NCBI GenBank assembly: GCA_001931535.1
Contig: CP016211.1
Coordinates: 6,059,573 to 6,123,572, forward strand
Source: Minicystis rosea
GTDB taxonomy: Bacteria > Myxococcota_A > Polyangia > Polyangiales > Polyangiaceae
Length of the DNA: 64,000 nucleotides
Direction of reading: 5' to 3'
Position numbers and translations under genes: made by a program. Below, in pieces: positions 32,761 through 40,597 of the stretch. The notes under the pieces were generated by a model. That model searched no databases, was not told where the DNA came from, and was given only the letters and a program-made list of their open reading frames with translations. Each line of letters starts with the position of its first letter. Within the stretch, counting starts at the first letter, position 1.

Positions 32761-34317
32761 ATGAACAACCCGTCTGCTCAGGCGGGCGCCCACACGCGCC
32801 CTCGCATTGCCCTCTTCTGGCCCGGTGACGCGCGGCAAAAGCCGAACGAGCTGGCCCTGCCCAACGTCGAGGAGGCCACGCAGCAGATCGAGCGCGCTTT
32901 GGCCAAGCTCGGCCGCGCCACCTACCGCGTGCCCGGCTTCCTCGCCAAACCGCACGAGGCCATCGAGAAGCTCGGCCCCATCGACGATCCGATGATCGGT
33001 GTCTGTGTGCATTGGTTCTACGGCCCGCACACCACCGACGGCGTGGTGGGCAAGAACAATCCACTCCTCCTCGCCTCCAACTTCTCCGGCCGCTGGCCCG
33101 GCCTCGTCGGCCTCCTCAACACGGGTGCTTGCCTCGAGAGCCTCGATCGCGCCTTCGCCCGCGCCTGGACGGCCGCGCCCGACATGAGCTCGGACGCGGG
33201 CTTCATGGATCGCCTCGCCGAGTGGTGCTCCACCGGCGCCATTCGTTATCCCGAAGACGAGATTGCCTATCACGCCCCGGTATCGGCCGAAGCCGCCCGC
33301 CGCGCGCGCGTCGTGGCCGAGGGCATCCGCCGCCGGCGTATCCTCGTCCTCATGCTCGGCGATACCTCGATGGGCATGATCAACGGCTACTTCGGCCCGC
33401 GCCTCCTCAACAAGCACGGCTTCACCGAGCACAAGATCGATCAGGCGTGGATCATCGATCGCGGCCGCCGCATCGAGGAGAAGCGCATCGACGACGCCCT
33501 CCGCTTCATCGAGGACAAGGGCATGACGTTCCACTGGGGTGAGAACGGGAACGCCGATTTCGACGAGCGCGCCACCCGCGAGCAGCTCCGCGACTACCTC
33601 GCGGTGCTCGACATGGTGAGCGAGTTCAAGGCCGATTGCATCGGCTGGCAATACCAGCTCGGCCTCATCCCCCTCCGGCCGCCTTCGGATCTGGCCGAAG
33701 GCCTCTTCAACTCCACCTGTCGTCCCGAGTCGAACGGGGACACCATCGTGTGCTCCACGGAGGCCGATCAAGGCAACGTGGTCCCGATGGAGCTGATGAA
33801 GCGGCTCCTCGAGGAGAAGGGCCTGCACCAAGCCGTCATGTTCCACGACGTGCGTTGGGGCGCCGAGCACGAGGGCCGTTTCCTCTGGGTGCTGCTCAAC
33901 TCCGGATCGTGCGGCGCCTACGCGTTCAACCACGATCCGAGCACGCTCCGCGGCGTGCACACCTACCGGCAACCGTCGCTCTACTTCCCCACCCCGGGCG
34001 GCACCTTCGCCGGCGAGAGCCTGCCCGGCGCCATGACCTGGGCGCGCTCGTACATCAAAGATGGTGTCCTGTGGATGGATATCGGCAAGGGCGAAGTCGT
34101 GAAGCTCCCGGCCGAGGTCCGCGACGCGTGGTGGAACGGCACCACCCGCGAGTGGCCTTTCATGGCCGCCGACATGGGCATCTCGCAACAGACGTTGATG
34201 GCCCATTACCTCTCGAACCACGTGGCCGTGGCCTACGGCGACATCTTCGACGAGATGGTGGCGCTGTCGCTCGAGCTCGGCTTCAAGGTGCGCATCCTCG
34301 GCAAGCAGGCGCTGTAG
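32761..34317 (+). CDS. L-fucose/D-arabinose isomerase family protein
   Basis: 518 residues from the ATG at 32761; a GTG at 32752 overlapping the upstream stop region is an alternative. It is a full-length member of the fucose/arabinose isomerase family: an N-terminal Rossmann-like domain, the middle domain around GDTSMGMINGYFGPR, and metal-site stretches including STEADQGN and the C-terminal MAHYLSNHVAVAYGD His-rich part. Enzymes of the FucI family convert L-fucose to L-fuculose and also D-arabinose to D-ribulose with a divalent metal. The pairing with an FGGY kinase of the D-ribulokinase type in the same locus, and no aldolase, favours the D-arabinose to D-ribulose reaction. The exact substrate is inferred, not shown. 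Confidence 0.8.
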   Translation: MNNPSAQAGAHTRPRIALFWPGDARQKPNELALPNVEEATQQIERALAKLGRATYRVPGFLAKPHEAIEKLGPIDDPMIGVCVHWFYGPHTTDGVVGKNNPLLLASNFSGRWPGLVGLLNTGACLESLDRAFARAWTAAPDMSSDAGFMDRLAEWCSTGAIRYPEDEIAYHAPVSAEAARRARVVAEGIRRRRILVLMLGDTSMGMINGYFGPRLLNKHGFTEHKIDQAWIIDRGRRIEEKRIDDALRFIEDKGMTFHWGENGNADFDERATREQLRDYLAVLDMVSEFKADCIGWQYQLGLIPLRPPSDLAEGLFNSTCRPESNGDTIVCSTEADQGNVVPMELMKRLLEEKGLHQAVMFHDVRWGAEHEGRFLWVLLNSGSCGAYAFNHDPSTLRGVHTYRQPSLYFPTPGGTFAGESLPGAMTWARSYIKDGVLWMDIGKGEVVKLPAEVRDAWWNGTTREWPFMAADMGISQQTLMAHYLSNHVAVAYGDIFDEMVALSLELGFKVRILGKQAL

Positions 34318-34338
34318 CAGGATGGTGAAAACGGCGGT

Positions 34339-34369
34339 GCGCCCCGAATCGTCGGTCGCGTCGGGGCGC
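34339..34369 (+). terminator. Hairpin after isomerase gene
   Basis: GCGCCCCGA (34339-34347) pairs perfectly with TCGGGGCGC (34361-34369), 21 bases after the isomerase stop. The downstream T content is modest (GTTCTTC), so it may be a weak terminator for the sugar operon. Confidence 0.5.
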
Positions 34370-34449
34370 TCGCGACGTTCTTCAACACCCTGCTAGGCTC
34401 CGCCCGACGACGCTCGTCACGGGCGCATCGATTGCCTCTCCGAGCGCAC

Positions 34450-34611
34450 GTGCATACGGCGCTCGACTTTCCCCTCATTGCGCAAGTCGGTTACGCCGCG
34501 GACTGGGCGGGCTTCTGGATCATCCTCGCCATCCTGGCGGGTGCGCTCGGCGCGATCCTCGTCCTGTTCTTCCGCTCGCAACCGCCGCTCGGCCCGAAGG
34601 TGGGCGAATAA
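34450..34611 (+). CDS. Small single-pass membrane protein
   Basis: 53 residues from the GTG at 34450 (a TTG at 34432 is another option). A polar head with two aromatic residues (VGYAADWAGF) leads into a helix WIILAILAGALGAILVLFF, then RSQPPLGPKVGE. The arrangement suggests one transmembrane helix with the basic C-terminus in the cytoplasm. No homologue comes to mind. Support for it: codon usage with GC-rich third positions, a plausible membrane helix, and a strong hairpin 17 bases after the TAA. No convincing Shine-Dalgarno, so the call is tentative. Confidence 0.45.
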   Translation: MHTALDFPLIAQVGYAADWAGFWIILAILAGALGAILVLFFRSQPPLGPKVGE

Positions 34612-34627
34612 CACGCCCGCCGCGGCC

Positions 34628-34673
34628 CGAGACGACGCGGCTCGCGCGCCGAGCGCGACGGCCCGTCGTCTCG
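34628..34673 (+). terminator. Hairpin after small membrane ORF
   Basis: CGAGACGACG (34628-34637) pairs perfectly with CGTCGTCTCG (34664-34673), 17 bases after the TAA of the small ORF; TGCTTTC follows. Confidence 0.5.
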
Positions 34674-34699
34674 TGCTTTCATGCGAGACGAGCGCTCTG

Positions 34700-34725
34700 C
34701 TCGTCGAGACCTGCGCCTCGACGAG
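34700..34725. terminator. Second hairpin between convergent genes
   Basis: CTCGTCGAG and CTCGACGAG form a 9-bp stem with an 8-base loop. It lies before the reversed stop of the YfdX-domain gene (34791), so it could end transcripts from the minus strand. It shares the GAGACGA/CTCGTC word with the hairpin at 34628. Confidence 0.4.
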
Positions 34726-34790
34726 CCCGAGAGCTCGCGCCTCCGAAGAGGTCGTCGTACCTTCGTGATGGCTTGTGGCGAGGAAGGGAT

Positions 34791-35882
34791 TCAGCGCCGT
34801 ACGGTCTCGGCTTGACGCTTGGAGAAGGCGGAGAGCTTCTCCTTCAGCCTGCCGAAGAGCGAGGTCGAATCGCCCTGACCCTTGATCTGCGACTCGACGT
34901 CGGAGATGGTCGAGGCGAGCGCGTTGAACTCGGGATCGTTGCCCAGGTATCCGAGCGCGCGCGTGCGTTCGAGCTCCGTGCGGGCCACGGAGAGGAGCCG
35001 CAGCGCGCCGTCCCGATCCTTGTCCTTCATGGCCTGCGCATCCTCGATGGCCGCCTGCGCCGTGATGAGCGGCAGCGGCGTGGCCCGGTCGACCACGACC
35101 AGCGTGTTGAGCGCCGTTTGCAGCGTGGCGGCGGCCTCGTTGCCATGCTTCTGCTCGAGCAGGCGCGCGGCCTCCTTCAACGCCCCAGGAAACGTGCCCA
35201 GCGGGAGGTTGTACGTGCGCGTCCGGATCTCGCTGGTCAACCCGAGCAGCAGCACCCGTGCAGCCGGATAGTCGTGATCGCCAATCGCTCTCTCCACCGC
35301 TTTCGTGCGATCGCGGATGGCCTGAAAATCCGCGGGCGCAGCGTCGATGACCTCGACCTCCAGATCGACGGGGACGAGCCCCGCCGCCGGGTTCTGCGCG
35401 AGGAGAATGGAGCTCTTGCCCGTGGCCCGCTCGATGGCGGCGACGGCATCGTCATTCCGATTCTCGGAGATGGCTTTGATGGCTCTCTGCGTCTCGGCGA
35501 CGACCCCGATGGCATCCCGATCCAGCGTCTTCTGCGCTTGTTGCTCGGCCTCTCGCCGCTGTCGCTCGATGTCCTGTCGCGTCCGCTGCGCGCCCAACCC
35601 GTTCCGCTGTTGCGCGACGCCCGGCGCCCCTTGGGTCTGATGCGGAGGTTGCGCCGGACGCCCCGGCTCGGGCGCAATCCGCGTCGGCTCCTGCACCGGC
35701 GGCGCCGGGCGCACCGACTCCGGCGCGGGCTGCCCCGGACGCGGCGGCTCCGGCGCGGGCTGCCCCGGACGCGGCGGCTCCTGCCCGGGTTGCGCCGGAC
35801 GCGCCGGCTCCTGCGCCAGCCCGCTCGACGCGAAGCCCAGGAACATGATCGCAAGCGAGGTCGCTTTGGCAGTGTGCTTCAT
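34791..35882 (-). CDS. YfdX-domain protein with Pro-rich N-terminal repeat
   Basis: 363 residues from the ATG at 35882 (GAGGGGA upstream; the start at 35933 is less likely). A signal peptide (SLAIMFLGFASSGLAQ) is followed by about 85 residues of Pro/Gly/Gln/Glu-rich repeats of the form RPGQPAPEPP; the DNA here has a 30-bp unit repeated almost exactly at about 35719-35808. A basic helical linker (RTRQDIERQRREAEQQ) leads to the YfdX domain at about residues 125-320 (DAIGVVAETQRAIKAI, DLEVEVIDAAP, YNLPLGTFPGALKEA). In enterobacteria YfdX is controlled by the acid-resistance regulator EvgA and is thought to be a periplasmic protein of uncertain role. Here it is exported and stands alone on the minus strand inside the sugar locus. 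Confidence 0.8.
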   Translation of the reverse strand: MKHTAKATSLAIMFLGFASSGLAQEPARPAQPGQEPPRPGQPAPEPPRPGQPAPESVRPAPPVQEPTRIAPEPGRPAQPPHQTQGAPGVAQQRNGLGAQRTRQDIERQRREAEQQAQKTLDRDAIGVVAETQRAIKAISENRNDDAVAAIERATGKSSILLAQNPAAGLVPVDLEVEVIDAAPADFQAIRDRTKAVERAIGDHDYPAARVLLLGLTSEIRTRTYNLPLGTFPGALKEAARLLEQKHGNEAAATLQTALNTLVVVDRATPLPLITAQAAIEDAQAMKDKDRDGALRLLSVARTELERTRALGYLGNDPEFNALASTISDVESQIKGQGDSTSLFGRLKEKLSAFSKRQAETVRR

Positions 35883-36061
35883 CGTGGTCCCCTCTCGGCC
35901 GGCCCGCCGGAGCCCGACATCGGCGCCCGGCAAGGACGAGAACGTCGATCCGCTCGCAGATCGCCGCCTCCGGCGCGAGCCAGGTAAGAAGGTCCACGAC
36001 CTCCGATGTCAAGCGATCGGCACCGCCTCGATCGGGCTCGACATCACCGCGAAGAGACGAT

Positions 36062-36826
36062 TCACGAAGCCACGCGACGTGCCTTCTTCTTGGCCGGCTG
36101 CTTCTTCGCAACCTTCTTTGCGGCCGGCTGCTTCTTCGCAACCTTCTTTGCGGCCGGCTGCTTCTTCGCAACCTTCTTGGAAGCGGCGGCCTTCTTTGCG
36201 GCCGGCTGCTTCTTCACAACCTTCTTGGAAGCAGCGGTCTTCTTGGCGGCCGGCTGCTTCTTCACAACCTTCTTGGAAGCGGCGGTCTTCTTCGCAATCT
36301 TCTTTGCGCCCGGCGCTTTCTTCTTCGCAGGCTTCTTCGCGGGCGCGCCCTCGATGACGAGCTCGACGCGCAATGGCCTCAGGTTCTTGGGATAGGAGCG
36401 AGGCGGGCAGACAATCGACGTGATGCCTTTCGCCGCGAGCGCATCGGAGAAGGCGTCGACGCCGCGATCGTCCCACACGAGTGTCCACCCTTCCCATGCG
36501 TCCGCAACCATCGAAAAGAGCACGGCAGGCCCCAGCCGAAGCGCGGCCAGGAACGCGGTGCCGTCGAACTCGGCCTCCTCCGCGTCCTCGATGGGCTCGG
36601 GCACGCCGAAGAAGATCGCTTGGTGATCGTCGTAGTCGAGGAGAAAACCAGCCTCGGCGAAGGCCCAATCCATGAGCTCCTCCGCCGTCGGCGCGACGGT
36701 GGCGAGATCGCGACAGGCCGCGGGGCCTTCGGCCAGCGCATAGGTACAGCCGAGGGCGCCCCACGAGTCCATGAAAGCCTTCGCCGTCCCCTTCTCGATG
36801 ATCACGTAATTGGCGCGGTGTCCCAT
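36062..36826 (-). CDS. Small globular protein with histone H1-like Lys/Ala/Pro tail
   Basis: 254 residues from the ATG at 36826; the frame is open to 36913 but the extra part is Arg-rich. The first 150 residues are an unrecognised alpha/beta domain (RANYVIIEKGTAKAFMDSW, AFLAALRLGPAVLFSMV, WTLVWDDRGVDAFSDAL). The last 95 residues are built of AAKK, AASKK, VAKKQP-type units, the composition of H1-like and HU-extension DNA-binding tails. The tail is encoded by tandem 30- and 48-bp repeats. The domain resembles those of myxobacterial proteins of unknown function, so a nucleoid-binding role for the tail is an inference from composition. It lies 160 bases downstream of the sugar ABC operon on the same strand. 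Confidence 0.75.
   Translation of the reverse strand: MGHRANYVIIEKGTAKAFMDSWGALGCTYALAEGPAACRDLATVAPTAEELMDWAFAEAGFLLDYDDHQAIFFGVPEPIEDAEEAEFDGTAFLAALRLGPAVLFSMVADAWEGWTLVWDDRGVDAFSDALAAKGITSIVCPPRSYPKNLRPLRVELVIEGAPAKKPAKKKAPGAKKIAKKTAASKKVVKKQPAAKKTAASKKVVKKQPAAKKAAASKKVAKKQPAAKKVAKKQPAAKKVAKKQPAKKKARRVAS
36092..36295 (-). repeat. Tandem 30-bp and 48-bp repeats coding the Lys/Ala/Pro tail
   Basis: A unit beginning GGCCGGCTGCTTCTTCGCAA recurs about every 30 bases at 36092, 36122 and 36152, then a longer 48-base version recurs at about 36200 and 36248. Copies are nearly identical at DNA level, which implies recent expansion and length variation between strains. Confidence 0.75.
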
Positions 36827-36985
36827 GCGCCCACGATCGCACAGGTGACGCGTCCTCGGGAGGGAGAACGGACGCCTCGACCGCGCGACGCCGTTCACGC
36901 GCGACGCCGTCACGTCATGCGCCGAGCACGCTCCGGCGACGGGATGCGCGCGCTCATGCGACGAGCACCGCGAGCGCCTCGCCGC

Positions 36986-38008
36986 TCAACCCCGCATCGC
37001 CCGCGCGCGCCGCAGCCGATCCACGGCCACCGCGGTCACGATGATGCCGCCGGTGACGACCTCTTGCACCCAGTTGGACCAGCCGAGGTAGGTACAGCCC
37101 GTCTTGATGACCGTCATCAAGAACGCGCCGATCAGCGCGCCGGGCACCGAGCCTTCACCGCCCGAAAGCGATCCGCCGCCGATGACGACCGAAGCGATGA
37201 CCTCGAGCTCGAGGCCGTTCGAGTCCGTCGGATCACCGACCGTGAGCGTGCCGAACTCGACCACGCCGGCGAGACCGGCGAGCGCCGCGGAGAGCATGTA
37301 GACCGCGATCTTCACCCGCGCGACGTCGATGCCGCAGAGGCGCGCCGTCTGCTCGTTGGATCCGATGGCGACGATGTGCCGGCCGAAGCGGGTGTATCGC
37401 AGGATCACCGCCGCGATCACGGCCGTGACGAACATCAGATACACGCTCGGTGGGAAGAGCAGAAAGCTCCGTGATGCGGGCACCGGCGCGACGAGCGCAT
37501 CGAGGCCGTGAGCGTCGACATCGATCTTCTGCTCGTGGGCGAGGCCCTTGGCGATGCCGCGCAGGATGCGCATGGCGCCGAGCGTGACGATGAAGGGTGT
37601 GACGCCGAGCCCGGTGGTGAGCGCGCCGTTGGCTGCCCCCGCGAGCGCTGCGACGCCCACGCCCGCGAGCACGGCGATGGCCACGCCGTACCCTGCTTTC
37701 AAGAGCGCGGCGACGATCACGGTGGTGAGCGCCACCATCGATCCGACCGAGAGATCGATGCCACCGAGGATGATGAGCATCGTCATCCCCGAAGCGGCGA
37801 TGCCCACGACCGCGGTCTGCCGCGCCATCGTCACGAGGTTCACCGGCCGCGCGAACGTGTCCGGGCGGAGCGCGACGAAGAGCAGATACACGAGGACGAG
37901 CGCGACCAGAGGGCCGAGCCAAGGCCGGCTCCGCCGCACGCCGTGATCGCGCTTCCACAGTGACGAGAGACGCCCGAGCAGCCCGTTTGCCTTCGAGGAA
38001 TCCATCAT
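36986..38008 (-). CDS. Sugar ABC transporter permease (RbsC type), system 2
   Basis: 340 residues, about ten hydrophobic helices, with AASGMTMLIILGGIDLSVGS near residue 75 and the coupling region GGGSLSGGEGS near 285, both hallmarks of the ribose-type permease family. Its ATG overlaps the end of the RbsA-type ATPase gene by four bases, so translation is coupled. It is the last gene of the binding protein-ATPase-permease operon that starts at 40514. It differs clearly in sequence from the system 1 permease at 30645, so the two are old paralogues, not a recent duplication. Confidence 0.92.
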   Translation of the reverse strand: MMDSSKANGLLGRLSSLWKRDHGVRRSRPWLGPLVALVLVYLLFVALRPDTFARPVNLVTMARQTAVVGIAASGMTMLIILGGIDLSVGSMVALTTVIVAALLKAGYGVAIAVLAGVGVAALAGAANGALTTGLGVTPFIVTLGAMRILRGIAKGLAHEQKIDVDAHGLDALVAPVPASRSFLLFPPSVYLMFVTAVIAAVILRYTRFGRHIVAIGSNEQTARLCGIDVARVKIAVYMLSAALAGLAGVVEFGTLTVGDPTDSNGLELEVIASVVIGGGSLSGGEGSVPGALIGAFLMTVIKTGCTYLGWSNWVQEVVTGGIIVTAVAVDRLRRARAMRG

Positions 38009-39507
38009 GAGCCTGTGGCCAGGAGGAGCACGGCCTCCTCGGTGAGGCCCGCCGCGGGCTGCGGCGGGAGGAGGTGGCCGCGGCGCATCACCGCGATGCG
38101 ATCGCAGACGCCGAGGAGCTCGGGGAGATAGCTCGACACGAAGAGCACGGCCTTTCCGCGGGCGGCGAGCTCGTCGATGACCGCATAGATCTGGGCCTTG
38201 CTGCCGACGTCGATCCCGCGCGTGGGCTCGTCGAGGAGCAGCACGTCGACGTCGTGATGGAGCAGCCGCCCGAGGGCCACCTTCTGTTGATTGCCGCCCG
38301 AGAGATCGCGCACCGGCTGCCCCGGATCGCGACAGCGCACGGCGAGCTTGTCGATCCAGCGGCGCGTGGCCTCGTGCTGCGCGCGATCGCTGACGAAGCC
38401 TCCGCGCCCGAGCCGCGCGAGCGTGGAGAGCGTGAGGTTGTCGGCGATGGAGAGCGCCAGCGCGAGCCCCTCCCCTTTGCGATCCTCGCTGAGCATGCCG
38501 ACGCCCTGCGCGAGCCTCTCCGCGGGCGAGGCCGATCCGGTGAACGCCCCCACGCGCACCGCGCCGCGACGCACCGGATCGAGCCCGAACACCGCGCGCA
38601 GCAGCTCCGTGCGCCCCGCGCCCACGAGGCCGGCGATGCCGAGCACCTCACCGCGGCGGAGCGCGAGGCTCGCCTGCTCGGGGCGGCGCGCGCCCGCGAG
38701 ATCGGTGATCTCCAAGACGACGTCACCGGGCGATCGTGCCGAACGTGGATAAAGGGTCTCGACCGCGCGGCCCGCCATGCGCTCGACCAGCGATTCGATG
38801 CTCGTGCCCGCGATGCGGCCCGAGCCCACGCTGCGGCCGTCGCGCAGCACCGTGTAGGCGTCGGCGATCTCCTGCACCTCTTCGAGGAAATGGGAGACGT
38901 AGAGAATGGTCACGCCCTCGCCGCGCAGGCGGCGCACGACCTCGAAGAGGCCCTCCACGTCGGCGGCCGCGAGGCTCGAAGTCGGCTCGTCGAGGATGAG
39001 CACCCGACACGACGTCTGCGCGAGCGCGCGCGCGATCTCCACGACCTGCTGCGCGGCCGGCGGCAGATCGCGCACCAGCGCGCGCGGATCGAGCGGCTCG
39101 CGCCCCGGTCCCGCGAGCTGCGCGAGCACCGCCCGCGCGCGGCGCGTGAGCTCCGCGCTGCGAAGAAAGCCGCGCGTCGTCGGCTCCGCGCCGAGGAGGA
39201 CGTTCTCGGCCACGGTGAGGTGGGGGCAGAGCGAGAGCTCCTGATGCACCATGGCGACGCCCGCCGCGCGCGCGGCCCCAGGGCCGTCGGGCCGATACGG
39301 CGCGCCGTCGAGCGTCATCTCGCCGGCGTCCATGCGCTGACCGCCGGCGAGGATGTGAAGCAGCGTGCTCTTGCCCGCGCCGTTCTCGCCGAGCAGCGCG
39401 TGGACCTCGCCGGGCGCGAGATCGAGATCGACACCGGCGAGGGCAATGGTGGGCCCGAACGCCTTCTGCGCCCCCCGAATCGTGAGGCGGCGCGGCGCCG
39501 CGCTCAC
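38005..39507 (-). CDS. Sugar ABC transporter ATP-binding protein (RbsA type)
   Basis: 500 residues from the GTG at 39507, which overlaps the upstream stop as GTGA; an in-frame GTG at 39519 is an alternative. Two ABC cassettes in one chain: the first has Walker A GENGAGKST near residue 39, a degenerate signature (LPPAAQQVVEIARAL) and Walker B LILDEPTSSL; the second has the RbsA-typical altered Walker A GLVGAGRTE, an intact signature LSGGNQQKVALGRLL and LLDEPTRGIDVG. This asymmetry is normal for monosaccharide importers of the CUT2 class. It energises the permease downstream and, as the only such ATPase in the window, possibly also the system 1 permease at 30645. Confidence 0.93.
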   Translation of the reverse strand: MSAAPRRLTIRGAQKAFGPTIALAGVDLDLAPGEVHALLGENGAGKSTLLHILAGGQRMDAGEMTLDGAPYRPDGPGAARAAGVAMVHQELSLCPHLTVAENVLLGAEPTTRGFLRSAELTRRARAVLAQLAGPGREPLDPRALVRDLPPAAQQVVEIARALAQTSCRVLILDEPTSSLAAADVEGLFEVVRRLRGEGVTILYVSHFLEEVQEIADAYTVLRDGRSVGSGRIAGTSIESLVERMAGRAVETLYPRSARSPGDVVLEITDLAGARRPEQASLALRRGEVLGIAGLVGAGRTELLRAVFGLDPVRRGAVRVGAFTGSASPAERLAQGVGMLSEDRKGEGLALALSIADNLTLSTLARLGRGGFVSDRAQHEATRRWIDKLAVRCRDPGQPVRDLSGGNQQKVALGRLLHHDVDVLLLDEPTRGIDVGSKAQIYAVIDELAARGKAVLFVSSYLPELLGVCDRIAVMRRGHLLPPQPAAGLTEEAVLLLATGS

Positions 39508-40514
39508 TCTTTCAACCACTTTTTCAAATCGGGCTGAAGCAGCGCTTTGACCTCGGGATTCTCCAAATCGGCCTTCGTCACCACCCGAGATCCCGTATCC
39601 ATGTAAGGCGTCGGCGTTTGCCCGGAGAGCGCGCTCATGAGCACGCGCACCGACAGGTCACCCATGTTGAAGGGGTTCTGTACCACGAGCCCATCGATGT
39701 GCCCGTCGCGGACGCCCTGAATCAGCTTCTCCGAGGCATCGAATCCGACGAGCTTCACCTTCCCCGCGAGCCCGGCTTTTTGCAGCGCGAGGAGCATCCC
39801 GAACGTGGTCGATTCGTTGGGACAGAAGACGCCGTCGACGCCGCCCTCCGTGGCCTTGTGGGCCGCGAGCAGGTTCTCGGCGGCGACGAAGGCGCTCTCG
39901 GTGGTGGCGCCGCCATATTGATTGTCCGAAATCACGTTGATCTGTGTGAACTGGCCCTTCATCAGGCCGAGAAAGCCGGCCTCGCGCGCCGTGGTGCTGG
40001 CCGAGCCTTCCTGATAGCGAAGGACGATCACCTTGCCCTTGCCGTTCAGCACCCGGCCGAGGTGCTCGGCCGCGTGCACGCCCGCGCCGCGATTGTCGGT
40101 GGCGATGAAGGACACGTGATCTTTGCCCTGGAGATCCGAGTCCACGATCACCACCGGGATCTTGGCGGCGACCGCGTCCTTCACCGGATTCACCAGCGCC
40201 TTCTCGTTGAGCGGCGCGAGGATGATCCCATTGACGCCCTGCGCGATCATGCTCTGGACGATGTCGATTTGGGCCTTGAGATCGTCTTCCTTGAGCGGGC
40301 CTTTCCAGAGGATGGTGATGTTGCCCAGCTCCTGAGCCGCTTTTTCCGCGCCCGCGTGCACGCTCTTCCAGAACTCGTGCGTCGTCCCTTTGGGGATCAC
40401 CGCGATGGTGAACTTCTTCTGCTGCGCGGTCGGCTGCTGCTGCTTCTGCTCCTGGCACCCTGCCACCGCGGGCAGAACGAGCATCGAGAGCAGTGCTTCG
40501 CGTCGACGGATCAT
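39504..40514 (-). CDS. Sugar-binding lipoprotein of ABC transporter, system 2
   Basis: 336 residues from the ATG at 40514 with AAGGAG six bases upstream; the open frame to 40775 is shadow of the divergent kinase. A classic lipobox (LPAVAGC) is followed by a Gln-rich linker and a type 1 periplasmic binding fold: KFTIAVIPKGTTHEFWKSV, NGIILAPLNEKALV, IPVVIVDSDLQGKDHVSFI, the DNRGAG loop and VKLVGFDASEKLIQ. The mature start with TTHEFWKS is typical of CUT2 binding proteins for ribose, allose or xylose. First gene of the minus-strand ABC operon; only 83 bases separate it from the divergent kinase gene, so both are probably controlled from the same short region. Confidence 0.92.
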   Translation of the reverse strand: MIRRREALLSMLVLPAVAGCQEQKQQQPTAQQKKFTIAVIPKGTTHEFWKSVHAGAEKAAQELGNITILWKGPLKEDDLKAQIDIVQSMIAQGVNGIILAPLNEKALVNPVKDAVAAKIPVVIVDSDLQGKDHVSFIATDNRGAGVHAAEHLGRVLNGKGKVIVLRYQEGSASTTAREAGFLGLMKGQFTQINVISDNQYGGATTESAFVAAENLLAAHKATEGGVDGVFCPNESTTFGMLLALQKAGLAGKVKLVGFDASEKLIQGVRDGHIDGLVVQNPFNMGDLSVRVLMSALSGQTPTPYMDTGSRVVTKADLENPEVKALLQPDLKKWLKE

Positions 40515-40597
40515 GACGAGCTCCTTGCGAGTTTCGCGCCTAGGAAAGCCGAGCCGAGCAGGCGTGGTCAAGCCTTCCCGGGCTCGCGGAGGCGGGT

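Noticed and set aside
34478..34768. 96-codon plus-strand ORF
   Set aside because: Out of frame with the small membrane ORF and Arg/Ser-rich; the 53-residue frame has a more protein-like sequence.
36092..36295. CRISPR or intergenic repeat
   Set aside because: The repeats are in frame inside the coding region of a Lys/Ala/Pro tail.
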